From an uncultured Paludibacter sp. (GTDB lineage: Bacteria > Bacteroidota > Bacteroidia > Bacteroidales > Paludibacteraceae), in NCBI GenBank assembly GCA_937897985.1, contig CALCBD010000039.1:117504-181503 (forward strand): 64,000 nucleotides of DNA, given 5' to 3'. Shown here piece after piece: positions 44,298 to 53,271 of this stretch (positions are counted from its first letter, which is position 1; every line of letters starts with the position of its first letter). Under the pieces are notes generated by a model. The model had not been told where the DNA came from. It saw only the letters and a program-made list of their open reading frames with translations, and did not search any database. Position numbers and translations under genes: made by a program.

Positions 44298-46367
44298 ATT
44301 CAGTTTGGTCAGCGGTATCCACACAGTCATGTCCGTTTTCCCTCTGTTTCCCCAGGCATAATAGGGTATCATGCGTATTTTAATCTTTTCCTGTTTTAAT
44401 GAAACAGGTCGGTAAAGTGAATTTTTCCACGACGTTTCATCAGTAAGTCCGGCTACACCTTCCAAAGCGACTACCGGCGCACCTGCAATCATGGTTCGAA
44501 CCGGTTGTAAATTGATGTCGGAAGGAATGAATACATCATCAATATTTTTTCCGCCATCCACATCCGTGCCTTCGAGGCAATAGACCACCGGACCGCGTTT
44601 CACGCAGGTTTGGTTGCGTGTTTCTTCCACTAAAGGATTAGATTCAAGCAATCTTACCGGCATATCAAGGTTCAGTTCCACAACATCTTTATTTTTCCAT
44701 ATCCGGTTGATTTCGGTATATGTATTTGCTTTGTTTTCGGCGGCATAAACCTGTCCGTTTATTTTTATGGTTGCACTTGTGCACCATTCCGGAATACGAA
44801 GCTGAAGTGAGAAAGCCTTTTCCGGGGCTTTTTCAAAACAGATTTTAATATTTCCATCCCATGGATAATCGGTAATTTGTGAAATTTTGATTTTTTCGTT
44901 TGGATGAATATTGGTTTCAAGCACATTACCTCCGTAAAGGTTACACCATACTGCATTTTCGCTCAATGAATAAGCGTAATTCTGGACTTCGGCGAGCGTT
45001 CGAACAATGTTGGGCGGACAGCAATTACAGAGCTTTATATACACTTCCCTTTCCTTCGACCAGCGAAGCACATAAGGAAAATCCTGCGAAATTCGCAATG
45101 GATTGGTATAAAAAAACTTTGTTCCATCCAGACTTACTGCACTTAAAACACTGTTATACAGCGCAGTCTCGAGCACGTCGGCATATCCGGCTTCGCCGGT
45201 GATTTGCAGCATTCTCCAGTTGAAAAGCATATTTCCAATGTTGGCGCAACTTTCGTTATGTGCAGTAAGATTGGGTAACTGGTAAGCACGGCCATAACTT
45301 TGATGCACTTTCTGAATGCTGTCAGGAGTATAAAAAACCCCATCGGGTGAAGTCCCGTCGTACAATGCTCCACAGGCACCGGTGACATACATTTTTCGAT
45401 GCACAATGTCATTCCAGATGGAAGTAAGATTTTTCATCAATTGTTCCTCTCCGGTTTCGGCATAAACGTCGGCAACGCCGGCATATAAGTAATTGGCGCG
45501 AACAGCATGTCCCATGGCATTGTACTGTTTGCGGAATGGTACGCGATCCTGATTATCGTCGGTACCGTTTTCAACCATTCCCCGTATGTCTATCAGGTTT
45601 TTCGACAATTCAAGATAACGCGGGTTTCTGGTTTCGCGGTACATCTCCACCACACCCATGTAGTGCGACGGACAAATTGCATTACGGGCAAGTTCGGCTG
45701 AAGCTGTTTCGTAAAAATGACAAAGAAAATCAGTGGCTTTCACAGCAATATTAAATAAGTTGGTTTTGCCGGTGGCACGCTTATGAATGATTGCAGCCAT
45801 CATCAGATGTCCCAGATTGTAGGTTTCAAAATTAAGGCGGTTGGCAAAAGCTTTATCGTTTTTGTCGCCGGTTTTTGTGCCGGTCACTTCATGTTGATGG
45901 GTATCAATACCTTTGTTAAGCTCGGCAATAATTACCGGAGTATGTATATAGCCGTCCTGTCGTTGTACTTTTGCAATTACAGCTATGATTTCATCCATCA
46001 TTTTACCCAGTTTCGGATCTTTGGTTTGTGCATACACCGAAGCCAGGCCTTCGAAAAACTTGTAAAAATCTCCGTCGTGAAAAGGAGGTCCGCTGTGAGT
46101 ACCACTGCACTGACCGGCAGCTATTTCAAAATTACGAAAAGCATGACTAATATTTGCGTCGTTCAGTGTATGCCACATCGACATGATCATGGTGTCACGG
46201 ATAATTGCATAACGTTCATTCCAGAATCCGTTTGTCCAGCGAACAGCATCTATATCAGGGCTGTACAATCTAGCAAATTTACTTTGCGATGTATTTGTTA
46301 AACCGCGGTTTTGAGCCTGAACACATAAAGAAAGTATCAGAATAAAAAAAAGTACGATTCTTTTCAT
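44283..46367 (-). CDS. GH127 family enzyme (beta-L-arabinofuranosidase type)
   Basis: This 694-residue protein has signal MKRIVLFFILILSLCVQAQ. The alpha/alpha barrel carries WTNGFWNERY, SGPPFHDGDFYKFFEG and YNLGHLMMAA. The zinc site expected for GH127 is complete: E372 and C374 in HNESCAN, and C449-C450 in LCNCCPPN, matching Glu338, Cys340, Cys417 and Cys418 of HypBA1, where Cys417 is the nucleophile. The enzyme would remove beta-L-arabinofuranose, although some DUF1680 members have other specificities. It is periplasmic. It is on the minus strand, 120 bp downstream of the unknown T9SS protein gene and separated from it by a terminator. Confidence 0.93.
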   Translation of the reverse strand: MKRIVLFFILILSLCVQAQNRGLTNTSQSKFARLYSPDIDAVRWTNGFWNERYAIIRDTMIMSMWHTLNDANISHAFRNFEIAAGQCSGTHSGPPFHDGDFYKFFEGLASVYAQTKDPKLGKMMDEIIAVIAKVQRQDGYIHTPVIIAELNKGIDTHQHEVTGTKTGDKNDKAFANRLNFETYNLGHLMMAAIIHKRATGKTNLFNIAVKATDFLCHFYETASAELARNAICPSHYMGVVEMYRETRNPRYLELSKNLIDIRGMVENGTDDNQDRVPFRKQYNAMGHAVRANYLYAGVADVYAETGEEQLMKNLTSIWNDIVHRKMYVTGACGALYDGTSPDGVFYTPDSIQKVHQSYGRAYQLPNLTAHNESCANIGNMLFNWRMLQITGEAGYADVLETALYNSVLSAVSLDGTKFFYTNPLRISQDFPYVLRWSKEREVYIKLCNCCPPNIVRTLAEVQNYAYSLSENAVWCNLYGGNVLETNIHPNEKIKISQITDYPWDGNIKICFEKAPEKAFSLQLRIPEWCTSATIKINGQVYAAENKANTYTEINRIWKNKDVVELNLDMPVRLLESNPLVEETRNQTCVKRGPVVYCLEGTDVDGGKNIDDVFIPSDINLQPVRTMIAGAPVVALEGVAGLTDETSWKNSLYRPVSLKQEKIKIRMIPYYAWGNRGKTDMTVWIPLTKLNKKND

Positions 46368-46431
46368 AACAAGTATTCTTTTTTTGAAAATCAGACGAAA
46401 GAGATTGTTGCTTTGTACTGTATTTCAAATA

Positions 46432-46468
46432 AAAAATGCCCCGGAAAAAAATATTCCGGAGCATTTTT
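46432..46468 (-). terminator. Rho-independent terminator for the gene at 46488
   Basis: The stem is AAAAATGCCCCGG (46432-46444) with CCGGAGCATTTTT (46456-46468), one mismatch. On the minus strand a T-rich tract follows. It ends transcription of the T9SS protein gene before the GH127 gene. Confidence 0.75.
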
Positions 46469-46487
46469 AAATTTGTTTTTACCTGGT

Positions 46488-48131
46488 TTATTTTACAATT
46501 ACTTTTTGGATTGTCTTACCGGTTTTTACAATGTAAGCACCCTGTTCAACCGCAATACCTTTGGCAGCCATTACCGGTGAAGCTATGGTGATGGTTTTTC
46601 CAACCATATTTGTAATTTTAACATCCTCGGTAGCATTCAGCGTAACGATAGATCTTGTTTTTCCAATAATGGTTACATCGCCTGCTGTGTTTGGTTTTAC
46701 AGCCGAAGGAGCTACTCCCTTAGCCGAAACGTCGTACCAGAAACGAACTCCGTTGGTAATTTCAAGTCGTTCGGTTGTTGTCATATTCAGAGGAACATTG
46801 ACATTAACAGATAATTCGATTGTATCATTAAGAATTACTCCGGCAGCAGGTGCAGCAAGTTTGAGATCAAATTTTGTAGTACCATCCGAAGGAGTATAGG
46901 TATATGGAACATCAACCGAATAAGTTCCGTCGGCTGCTTTGGCTTTAACAGCACCTGTGGCTGCAATCGAGAACTTAGGATTATGTGATCCACCGTCGTT
47001 AGCTTCTGTAACATCAAGTATTGCAGCTCTGTTCAAACTTGTCAGATAGATTTTTACCGGAGTATCAGTTCCTGCCGGAACTTCTACCGGAGTACCGGCT
47101 GTATAATCGTATGGCGCTGCTGTTACCGGGTCGACAACCGGTGTGCCGTTATTATGATCGATGATGGCATTGGCAACTGCACCTACAGGAACTGCCCACG
47201 ATACAGGACCATAAACAGCTTCAATATTATCAATGGCAACTACAGGGTCATAAATTCCCGGTTCGATATTGCTTCCTGTACCTGTTGTGTACAACGTTAC
47301 ATAAACTTTTTTACCGTTGAAATATCCGGGTGTTACACCAATGGCTTGTGCGACATTGATTTTCTGAGTGGTCATCAAACCATCAGTTTTGGTAGTATAA
47401 ATATTATCAACCACATAAATATCAGTCGAAGAAGCACGGGTTCTGAATACACCCACATTGGCAGCTTTGATGGTGTCCATGTCAGCAACATTTGTGAGCG
47501 GAGTTGAACCGAATTTAACTTCTTTGTTTACAGACACAATCATCTTGTAAGTAGCTGTTTTAGCTGTATTTCCCTTGTCGTATGTCAGAATATCAAATGA
47601 AATATCTGACTTTAAACCGCCACCATCCACAGAAACCTGAAAACCTATATTCACCCTTTTATACATACCGGGATAAATTGCCAGTACCTGATTGGTATCA
47701 GCAGTTGCTGTCGGCATATTAACGATACAGTTGGCAGGTTTCCAGAATTGCTGAGTACTTGCATAAATTTTAGATGCTGAAATTACCGAAGAGTCGAGCA
47801 ACATATTCAGATCTTTCATTTTATATACATTACAGTATGCTCCCCAGTTATCAGCTTTTTTATTATTCAGTGGAGTAACTTTTCCTACAGGTGCTTCATT
47901 GGCAAGCACAATACACAATAACCCTTTTCCATCATTTGCAATGGCAGAACTTTGCAGTCCATACTTCAAAGTGGCAAAAGTTGAATTAAAGTTCAATGTA
48001 AGCTTTTTATCCCCGTTTCCCGCATCCGCAGCACCATTATAACCAAGCTTGGCAGCTGTTTTATTCGTTTGCAACTGAGCAAATGCTGAGAAAGACACAC
48101 CCAGCATCAAAATAAAAAGTAGTTTTTTCAT
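46488..48131 (-). CDS. Secreted T9SS-tail protein of unknown function
   Basis: This 547-residue protein begins MKKLLFILMLGVSFSAFAQ and ends with a T9SS-type tail (AVEQGAYIVKTGKTIQKVIVK). The body is beta-rich, with stretches such as LCIVLANEAPVG, TYKMIVSVNKEVKFGSTPL and FWYDVSAKGVAPSAVKPN. No enzyme motif is recognised. It lies between glycan genes and may be a surface binding or structural protein. A 168-bp divergent intergenic region separates it from the GH43-like gene and shows no CAAAATA element. Confidence 0.72.
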   Translation of the reverse strand: MKKLLFILMLGVSFSAFAQLQTNKTAAKLGYNGAADAGNGDKKLTLNFNSTFATLKYGLQSSAIANDGKGLLCIVLANEAPVGKVTPLNNKKADNWGAYCNVYKMKDLNMLLDSSVISASKIYASTQQFWKPANCIVNMPTATADTNQVLAIYPGMYKRVNIGFQVSVDGGGLKSDISFDILTYDKGNTAKTATYKMIVSVNKEVKFGSTPLTNVADMDTIKAANVGVFRTRASSTDIYVVDNIYTTKTDGLMTTQKINVAQAIGVTPGYFNGKKVYVTLYTTGTGSNIEPGIYDPVVAIDNIEAVYGPVSWAVPVGAVANAIIDHNNGTPVVDPVTAAPYDYTAGTPVEVPAGTDTPVKIYLTSLNRAAILDVTEANDGGSHNPKFSIAATGAVKAKAADGTYSVDVPYTYTPSDGTTKFDLKLAAPAAGVILNDTIELSVNVNVPLNMTTTERLEITNGVRFWYDVSAKGVAPSAVKPNTAGDVTIIGKTRSIVTLNATEDVKITNMVGKTITIASPVMAAKGIAVEQGAYIVKTGKTIQKVIVK

Positions 48132-48298
48132 AATACAATAAATTTAAAATTGTTTTGTAACTTATTTTTTTCAATAAAGACGATTCATCAATTTCAATGT
48201 ACTCAATCAAAAAAAACATAAATTTTGAACTGCTTTATGCTGATTCTTTGAGTACCATTTCGCAAAACAACCGTCCTTAAATCATAAAAAAAACCGGA

Positions 48299-49297
48299 AT
48301 GTCAGAAAAAGGAAAAATTAAATACAAACTTCTTATAGTCACTGCACTCATTTTTTTCGCACAATCATGTAAAGCAGGGAAGGAATATTATGTCTCTACT
48401 TCTTTTCATGAGCCTGCTAATGAAGGTTTGCGGTTTATTTACAGTGTGGATGGTTTGCACTGGGATTCAATTCCGGGTACCTGGTTGAAACCTGAAATCG
48501 GAAATGAACGCGTCATGCGTGATCCTTCCATGACTCAAACGCCTGATGGTGTTTTTCATCTGGTGTGGACTACAAGCTGGAAAGGCGATCCGGGTTTTGG
48601 GTACTCTCACTCTAAGGACCTGATTCACTGGTCGAAGCAACAAATGATTCCGGTCATGAAATACGAACCAACCACGGTAAATGTATGGGCTCCCGAAATA
48701 TTTTATGATGATGAAAAAAGTGAATTCGTTGTGGTTTGGTCTTCCTGTGTCCCGAACAGGTTCAGACGCGGTATTGAAGACGAAAAAAACAATCACCGGC
48801 TTTATTATGTGACCACAAAGGATTTTAAATCATTTTCCCCTACCCGGCTCTTTTACGATCCCGGATTCAGCTCCATCGACGCTACTATTGTGAAACGTGC
48901 AAAAAACGACTTTGTATTGGTATTCAAAGATAATACCCGCCCGAACCGCAATCTTAAAGTGGCTTTTGCAAAAACAGTAACCGGTCCGTACTCAAAGGCA
49001 AGTTCAACTTTTACCGAAAGTTTTGTAGAGGGACCAACAGTCGAAAAAATTGAAAATGATTATTATATCTATTTCGATGAATACCGGAAATTTAGTTTTG
49101 GTGCCGTCAAAACAAATGATTTCATCCATTTTGTCAACATTTCGAAAAAAATATCTGTGCCTGCAGGGCATAAACATGGCACCATTTTCAGGGCTTCTGC
49201 CTCTGTGATTGATAATTTACTGAAAGCAGGCCAATCGAAGTTAGTAAGCCTGAACGATTCGGCTTCGAATGAGCTGACCGAAAGTAAGATTAAATAA
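48299..49297 (+). CDS. GH43-like five-bladed propeller glycosidase, lipoprotein
   Basis: This 332-residue protein has a lipoprotein signal with lipobox FAQSC (C24). A propeller of the GH43/GH32 superfamily is indicated by VMRDPSMTQTPDGVFHLVWT (likely base D75), NVWAPEIFYDDEKSEFVVVWS, FSSIDATIVKR and FVEGPTVEKIENDYYIYFDE (likely acid Glu near residue 243). Subfamily, and so whether it removes arabinose, galactose or xylose, cannot be assigned. It is probably tethered to the outer membrane or periplasmic face. Confidence 0.82.
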   Translation: MSEKGKIKYKLLIVTALIFFAQSCKAGKEYYVSTSFHEPANEGLRFIYSVDGLHWDSIPGTWLKPEIGNERVMRDPSMTQTPDGVFHLVWTTSWKGDPGFGYSHSKDLIHWSKQQMIPVMKYEPTTVNVWAPEIFYDDEKSEFVVVWSSCVPNRFRRGIEDEKNNHRLYYVTTKDFKSFSPTRLFYDPGFSSIDATIVKRAKNDFVLVFKDNTRPNRNLKVAFAKTVTGPYSKASSTFTESFVEGPTVEKIENDYYIYFDEYRKFSFGAVKTNDFIHFVNISKKISVPAGHKHGTIFRASASVIDNLLKAGQSKLVSLNDSASNELTESKIK

Positions 49298-49304
49298 ACT
49301 TCAT

Positions 49305-49312
49305 TATCTTTG
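49305..49312 (+). promoter_or_regulatory. -7 box TATCTTTG for the propeller-toroid fusion gene
   Basis: A perfect TAnnTTTG box lies 24 bp before the ATG at 49336. No CAAAATA element is seen at the shared offsets. Confidence 0.5.
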
Positions 49313-49335
49313 CTTTTCTTATCATTTCTTCCAAA

Positions 49336-52300
49336 ATGAAACTATTAAAACCTGTTCTTTTTGCCCTGACATTTATTTACTTCGGTGTAACAAAAATGCC
49401 GGCTGAAACCAAAATCCATTATTCGGGTACGACATTAGCCAACCCTGCTTACCACGATGGACAACTTTCGCCGGTAGTGGGTGTACACAACATACAGGTG
49501 ATGCGCGCCAACCGTCAGTATCCTGACGCTTCGAACTGCAACGGATGGACCTACAACCACCAACCCATGCTGGCCTTTTGGAACGGTAAATTTTATCTGC
49601 AGTTTCTGAGCGATGAAACAGGCGAACATATTCCACCATCGCAAACTTTTCTGCAAACTTCTGACGATGGTTATACATGGACGAATCCGCAGGTTTTGTT
49701 TCCCACATACAAAGTTCCTGATGGTTATACCAAACCGGATTATCCGGGAGTAGCCAACAACCTGACTGCCATTATGCATCAGCGTGTGGGTTTTTATGTT
49801 TCAAAATCGGGTCGGTTACTAACGATGGCTTTTTATGGTGTGGCGCTGGACAAAAAAGATGATCCGAATGATGGAAACGGCATCGGGCGTGTGGTACGTG
49901 AAATAAAAAAAGACGGAACCTTCGGACCCATTTATTTCATTCGTTACAATCACGGTTTTAACGAAAAAAACACCGGTTATCCTTTTTTTACCAAAAGTAA
50001 AGACAAAGGTTTTCGTCAGGCCTGTCAGGAAATACTTGACAATCCGCTTTATATGATGCAATGGGTGGAAGAAGCTGATAGAAACGACCCGCTTATTCCG
50101 CTGAAAAAAGAATATAAAGCATTCAATTACTACCATTTACCCGATGGAAAAGTGGCTTGTCTGTGGAAACATGCACTTACCTCCTTCAGCACCGACGAAG
50201 GCAAAACCTGGGATACACTGGTGTATCGTGCCAAAGGGTTTGTAAACAGTAATGCAAAAATCTGGGGACAGCGATTGACCGACGGAAGTTATGCCACAGT
50301 CTACAATCCTTCCGAATTCCGCTGGCCACTGGCTATTTCCACATCAGCTGATGGATTGAATTACAGCACTTTAAATCTGATTCACGGTGAAATCACTCCA
50401 ATGCGCTACGGTGGTAATTACAAATCGTACGGACCGCAATATACACGTGGCATCCAGGAAGGAAACGGAATACCTGCAGATAAAAATCTGTGGGTGGCTT
50501 ACAGCATGAACAAGGAAGATATGTGGGTTTCATGCATTCCGGTGCCGGTAAAAATAAATCCGACAGTTCAGGCTAACGATAATCTGGATCAATTCTCTAA
50601 AATTAGTGACCTGAGCGAATGGAATATTTATTCTCCGCTTTGGGCACCTGTTTCGCTGGAAAAAGTAAATGGCAAAAACTGGTTGACGCTAAGCGACAAA
50701 GATCCGTTCGATTTTGCCAAAGCCGTCCGAAAAATTCCTGCCACTAAAGAATTAAAAGTATCGTTCGATTTTCGTGCCGAACAGGCAGACAAAGGTATTT
50801 TCAGGATTGAATTTCTGGATGACAAAGGAATTGCCTGCTCACGGCTGGAATTCCGTCCCGATAGTACTTTTCAGGCCAAAGGTGGTTCCCGTTGGGGCGG
50901 ATTAATGAAATATCAGGCTGGTAAAACCTATAAAATTGATATTCAACTTTCGGTTGAAAACCGCAGCATCAAAGTCTTTGCGGATGGAAAACAGCTTGGC
51001 GTACGCATGTTCTTTGCGCCGGTGGCAGCCATCGAACGAATTGTTTTCAGTACGGGAGAAACAAATGCTTTCCCTACAACCGAAACACCAGCCGATCAGG
51101 AGTATGATTTACCCAATGCCGGCGGGCAGGATCAGTTGGCTGTTTTTCGCATTGCCGGACTTAAAACAATTTCGCTTGACAATAATGCTTCGGCGGCGGT
51201 ATTGAAATTTGCTGATTTCCGTCATTATGTGGATTATTTCAACAGCATGGAAACCGAAAATATTGTTCAGGCAATTCCCAACAGCGGGTCTGCTGCCTGG
51301 ATGGAGAAAAATATTCCTTTGTTCGAATGTCCTCAGCAAAATTTTGAGGAAATGTTTTATTATCGCTGGTGGACTTTGCGCAAACATATTAAACAAACAC
51401 CTGTGGGTTACGCTTTTACCGAGTTTCTGGTACCAAGAACTTATGCAGATAAATACAATCTGATTTCCTGCGCATTAGGTCATCATATTTACGAAAGCCG
51501 CTGGTTGAGAGACACAACATACATCAATCAGGGCATCCGGACCTGGTATCGTGGCAACGACGGCACACCCATGAAAAAAATGATGAATTTCAGTTCGTGG
51601 AATACAGATGCTCAGTTAAATAAATTCTTTGTAACCGGCGATAAAAGTTTTCTGCTGAACATGTTGCCCGATCTGGAAGCTGAATACCTTCGGTGGGAAG
51701 CAACTCACCGATTGAAAAACGGACTTTTCTGGCAGGGCGATGTGCAGGATGGCATGGAAGAAACCATCAGTGGCGGACGAAAAAAACAGTTTGCACGTCC
51801 CACTATCAACAGCTATATGTATGGTAACGCCAAAGCACTGGCTGAGATTTTTGCATTAGCGGGAAATGCTGAAAAATCAAAAATTTACGGTCAAAAGGCT
51901 GACACTATCAAAAATCTGATTCAAACCACTCTCTGGAGCAATAAACAGGGCTTTTTCGAAACCTTCCGCACCGACTCGTTAGCCAATGTGCGTGAATTTA
52001 TCGGATATCTGCCCTGGTATTTCAACATGCCAACAGCCTCAAAATGTGATAGTGCATGGCTTCAATTAGCCGACGAAAAAGGTTTTTCGGCACCTTTTGG
52101 CATGACAACCGCTGAACGCCGTCATCCTGAATTTCGTACACGGGGTGTGGGAAAATGTGAATGGGACGGCGCCGTGTGGCCCTTTGCCACTTCACAAGTA
52201 CTCACTGCTATGGCTAATTTTATGAATAACAGTTCACAGCAAAAAGTAACCAACGACAGCGTTTATTTCAGTCATTTGGAAAAATTAGTTCAGTCGCAAT

Positions 52301-52659
52301 CGTATCGCGGACTGCCGTATGTGGGCGAATACCTCGACGAAGTAACAGGTTACTGGCTCAAAGGTGATCAGGAACGCAGCCGTTATTATAATCATTCCAC
52401 CTTCAACGATTTAATCATCACCGGACTTATTGGCTTACGTCCCCGACCGGATAACACCATCGAAGTAAATCCGTTACTACCTGCCGGTAAGTGGAACTGG
52501 TTTTGCCTCGACAATGTGCTCTATCACGGTCACAATTTAACCATCGTCTGGGACAAAAACGGCGATAAATATCATCTGGGAAAAGGTTTGCGGGTGCTGG
52601 TGGATGGAAAAGAAGCCGGAAAAGCAGATAAATTAACAAAAATTGAATGTAAGTTTTAA
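49336..52659 (+). CDS. Fusion of BNR/sialidase-like propeller with MGH1/GH63-like alpha-toroid
   Basis: This 1107-residue protein starts MKLLKPVLFALTFIYFGVTKMPA (signal). Residues about 50-415 form a six-bladed propeller with repeated S-x-D-x-G-x-T-W Asp boxes (QTSDDGYTWTNPQ, FSTDEGKTWDTL, STSADGLNYS). Residues about 425-605 form a concanavalin-like sandwich (LKVSFDFRAEQADKGIFRIEFLD). Residues about 640-1060 are an alpha/alpha toroid of the MGH1/GH63-like type (EEMFYYRWWTLRKHI, NGLFWQGDVQDGMEETISGG, CEWDGAVWPFATSQVLTAM). A propeller-type and an inverting toroid hydrolase in one chain could act in sequence on one oligosaccharide. Substrates are unknown. Confidence 0.82.
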   Translation: MKLLKPVLFALTFIYFGVTKMPAETKIHYSGTTLANPAYHDGQLSPVVGVHNIQVMRANRQYPDASNCNGWTYNHQPMLAFWNGKFYLQFLSDETGEHIPPSQTFLQTSDDGYTWTNPQVLFPTYKVPDGYTKPDYPGVANNLTAIMHQRVGFYVSKSGRLLTMAFYGVALDKKDDPNDGNGIGRVVREIKKDGTFGPIYFIRYNHGFNEKNTGYPFFTKSKDKGFRQACQEILDNPLYMMQWVEEADRNDPLIPLKKEYKAFNYYHLPDGKVACLWKHALTSFSTDEGKTWDTLVYRAKGFVNSNAKIWGQRLTDGSYATVYNPSEFRWPLAISTSADGLNYSTLNLIHGEITPMRYGGNYKSYGPQYTRGIQEGNGIPADKNLWVAYSMNKEDMWVSCIPVPVKINPTVQANDNLDQFSKISDLSEWNIYSPLWAPVSLEKVNGKNWLTLSDKDPFDFAKAVRKIPATKELKVSFDFRAEQADKGIFRIEFLDDKGIACSRLEFRPDSTFQAKGGSRWGGLMKYQAGKTYKIDIQLSVENRSIKVFADGKQLGVRMFFAPVAAIERIVFSTGETNAFPTTETPADQEYDLPNAGGQDQLAVFRIAGLKTISLDNNASAAVLKFADFRHYVDYFNSMETENIVQAIPNSGSAAWMEKNIPLFECPQQNFEEMFYYRWWTLRKHIKQTPVGYAFTEFLVPRTYADKYNLISCALGHHIYESRWLRDTTYINQGIRTWYRGNDGTPMKKMMNFSSWNTDAQLNKFFVTGDKSFLLNMLPDLEAEYLRWEATHRLKNGLFWQGDVQDGMEETISGGRKKQFARPTINSYMYGNAKALAEIFALAGNAEKSKIYGQKADTIKNLIQTTLWSNKQGFFETFRTDSLANVREFIGYLPWYFNMPTASKCDSAWLQLADEKGFSAPFGMTTAERRHPEFRTRGVGKCEWDGAVWPFATSQVLTAMANFMNNSSQQKVTNDSVYFSHLEKLVQSQSYRGLPYVGEYLDEVTGYWLKGDQERSRYYNHSTFNDLIITGLIGLRPRPDNTIEVNPLLPAGKWNWFCLDNVLYHGHNLTIVWDKNGDKYHLGKGLRVLVDGKEAGKADKLTKIECKF

Positions 52660-52709
52660 TTTAAAAACACTTATAAATGTTCAACCATCTATTTATTATT
52701 CAATATTAT

Positions 52710-52734
52710 AGCGACTTTTTAGTCGCTTTTTTTT
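52710..52734 (+). terminator. Rho-independent terminator after the fusion gene
   Basis: AGCGACT (52710-52716), loop TTTT, AGTCGCT (52721-52727), then eight T. It is 50 bp after the stop at 52659. Confidence 0.88.
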
Positions 52735-52826
52735 GTTTTTTATATTTTATTCATTATGTAAATCAGGAGTTGAATTACTTAATTCAGTTGGTTGTTTCAG
52801 TTTATTTGAAGCTTTTACCCGATATT

Positions 52827-52986
52827 AAGATCTCAGGGCTACGCCCCTCAGATTTATCTGGTTATTTAAAGTTACTAAGATGTCACAGCTACGCTGCTTA
52901 ATACAATAATTCAGGGGCGTAGCTCTGACATCATGGTAGAAAATACAAAAAAACATGAATTAGAGGGGCGTAGCCCTGACATCTTA
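52827..52986. repeat. Cluster of four REP-like elements (GGGCGTAGCCCTGAC core)
   Basis: Two copies read forward (52827-52852 AAGATCTCAGGGCTACGCC..., 52876-52900 with a diverged core) and two inverted (52912-52933 and 52963-52986, AGGGGCGTAGCCCTGACATC). They sit in the 612-bp gap before the GH78 gene, together with the terminator at 52710 and the palindromes at 53030-53070. The pattern is that of dispersed extragenic palindromes. No transposase is adjacent. Confidence 0.65.
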
Positions 52987-53029
52987 TTTATATAAACAGG
53001 AACTAAAAATAATTTCAAACCCTGATTCA

Positions 53030-53070
53030 TTCATTACTAATGAATATATTTGTTCATTAATAATGAACAA
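53030..53070. promoter_or_regulatory. Two adjacent palindromes with core TTCATTAnTAATGAA
   Basis: TTCATTACTAATGAA occupies 53030-53044. A second palindrome with arms TTGTTCATTA occupies 53050-53070 and has the same core at 53053-53067. Centres are 23 bp apart, about two helical turns. They look like a tandem operator for a dimeric repressor or activator, 202 bp upstream of the GH78 frame. No clear TAnnTTTG box was found between them and the gene. Confidence 0.5.
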
Positions 53071-53271
53071 TGGTTTTTATTTTAAGGTGTAAATACTGCT
53101 AATGATGAATTACACCCTGAAAAAGCCACGATAATAACATTCAATCAGACAGATAGTTATATATATAATAATTTAATTGTTGACATTCTGCCATTTTATA
53201 ATTATGACTTAAATAATAAATAAGCTGCATGACAAGACCCGGATTTCGATTCGGGAATACAATTTAAGCCA

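Noticed and set aside
52660..53271. Small gene in the gap before GH78 (ORF at 52677)
   Set aside because: The frame runs through the terminator hairpin and REP-like repeats, so it is not a credible gene.
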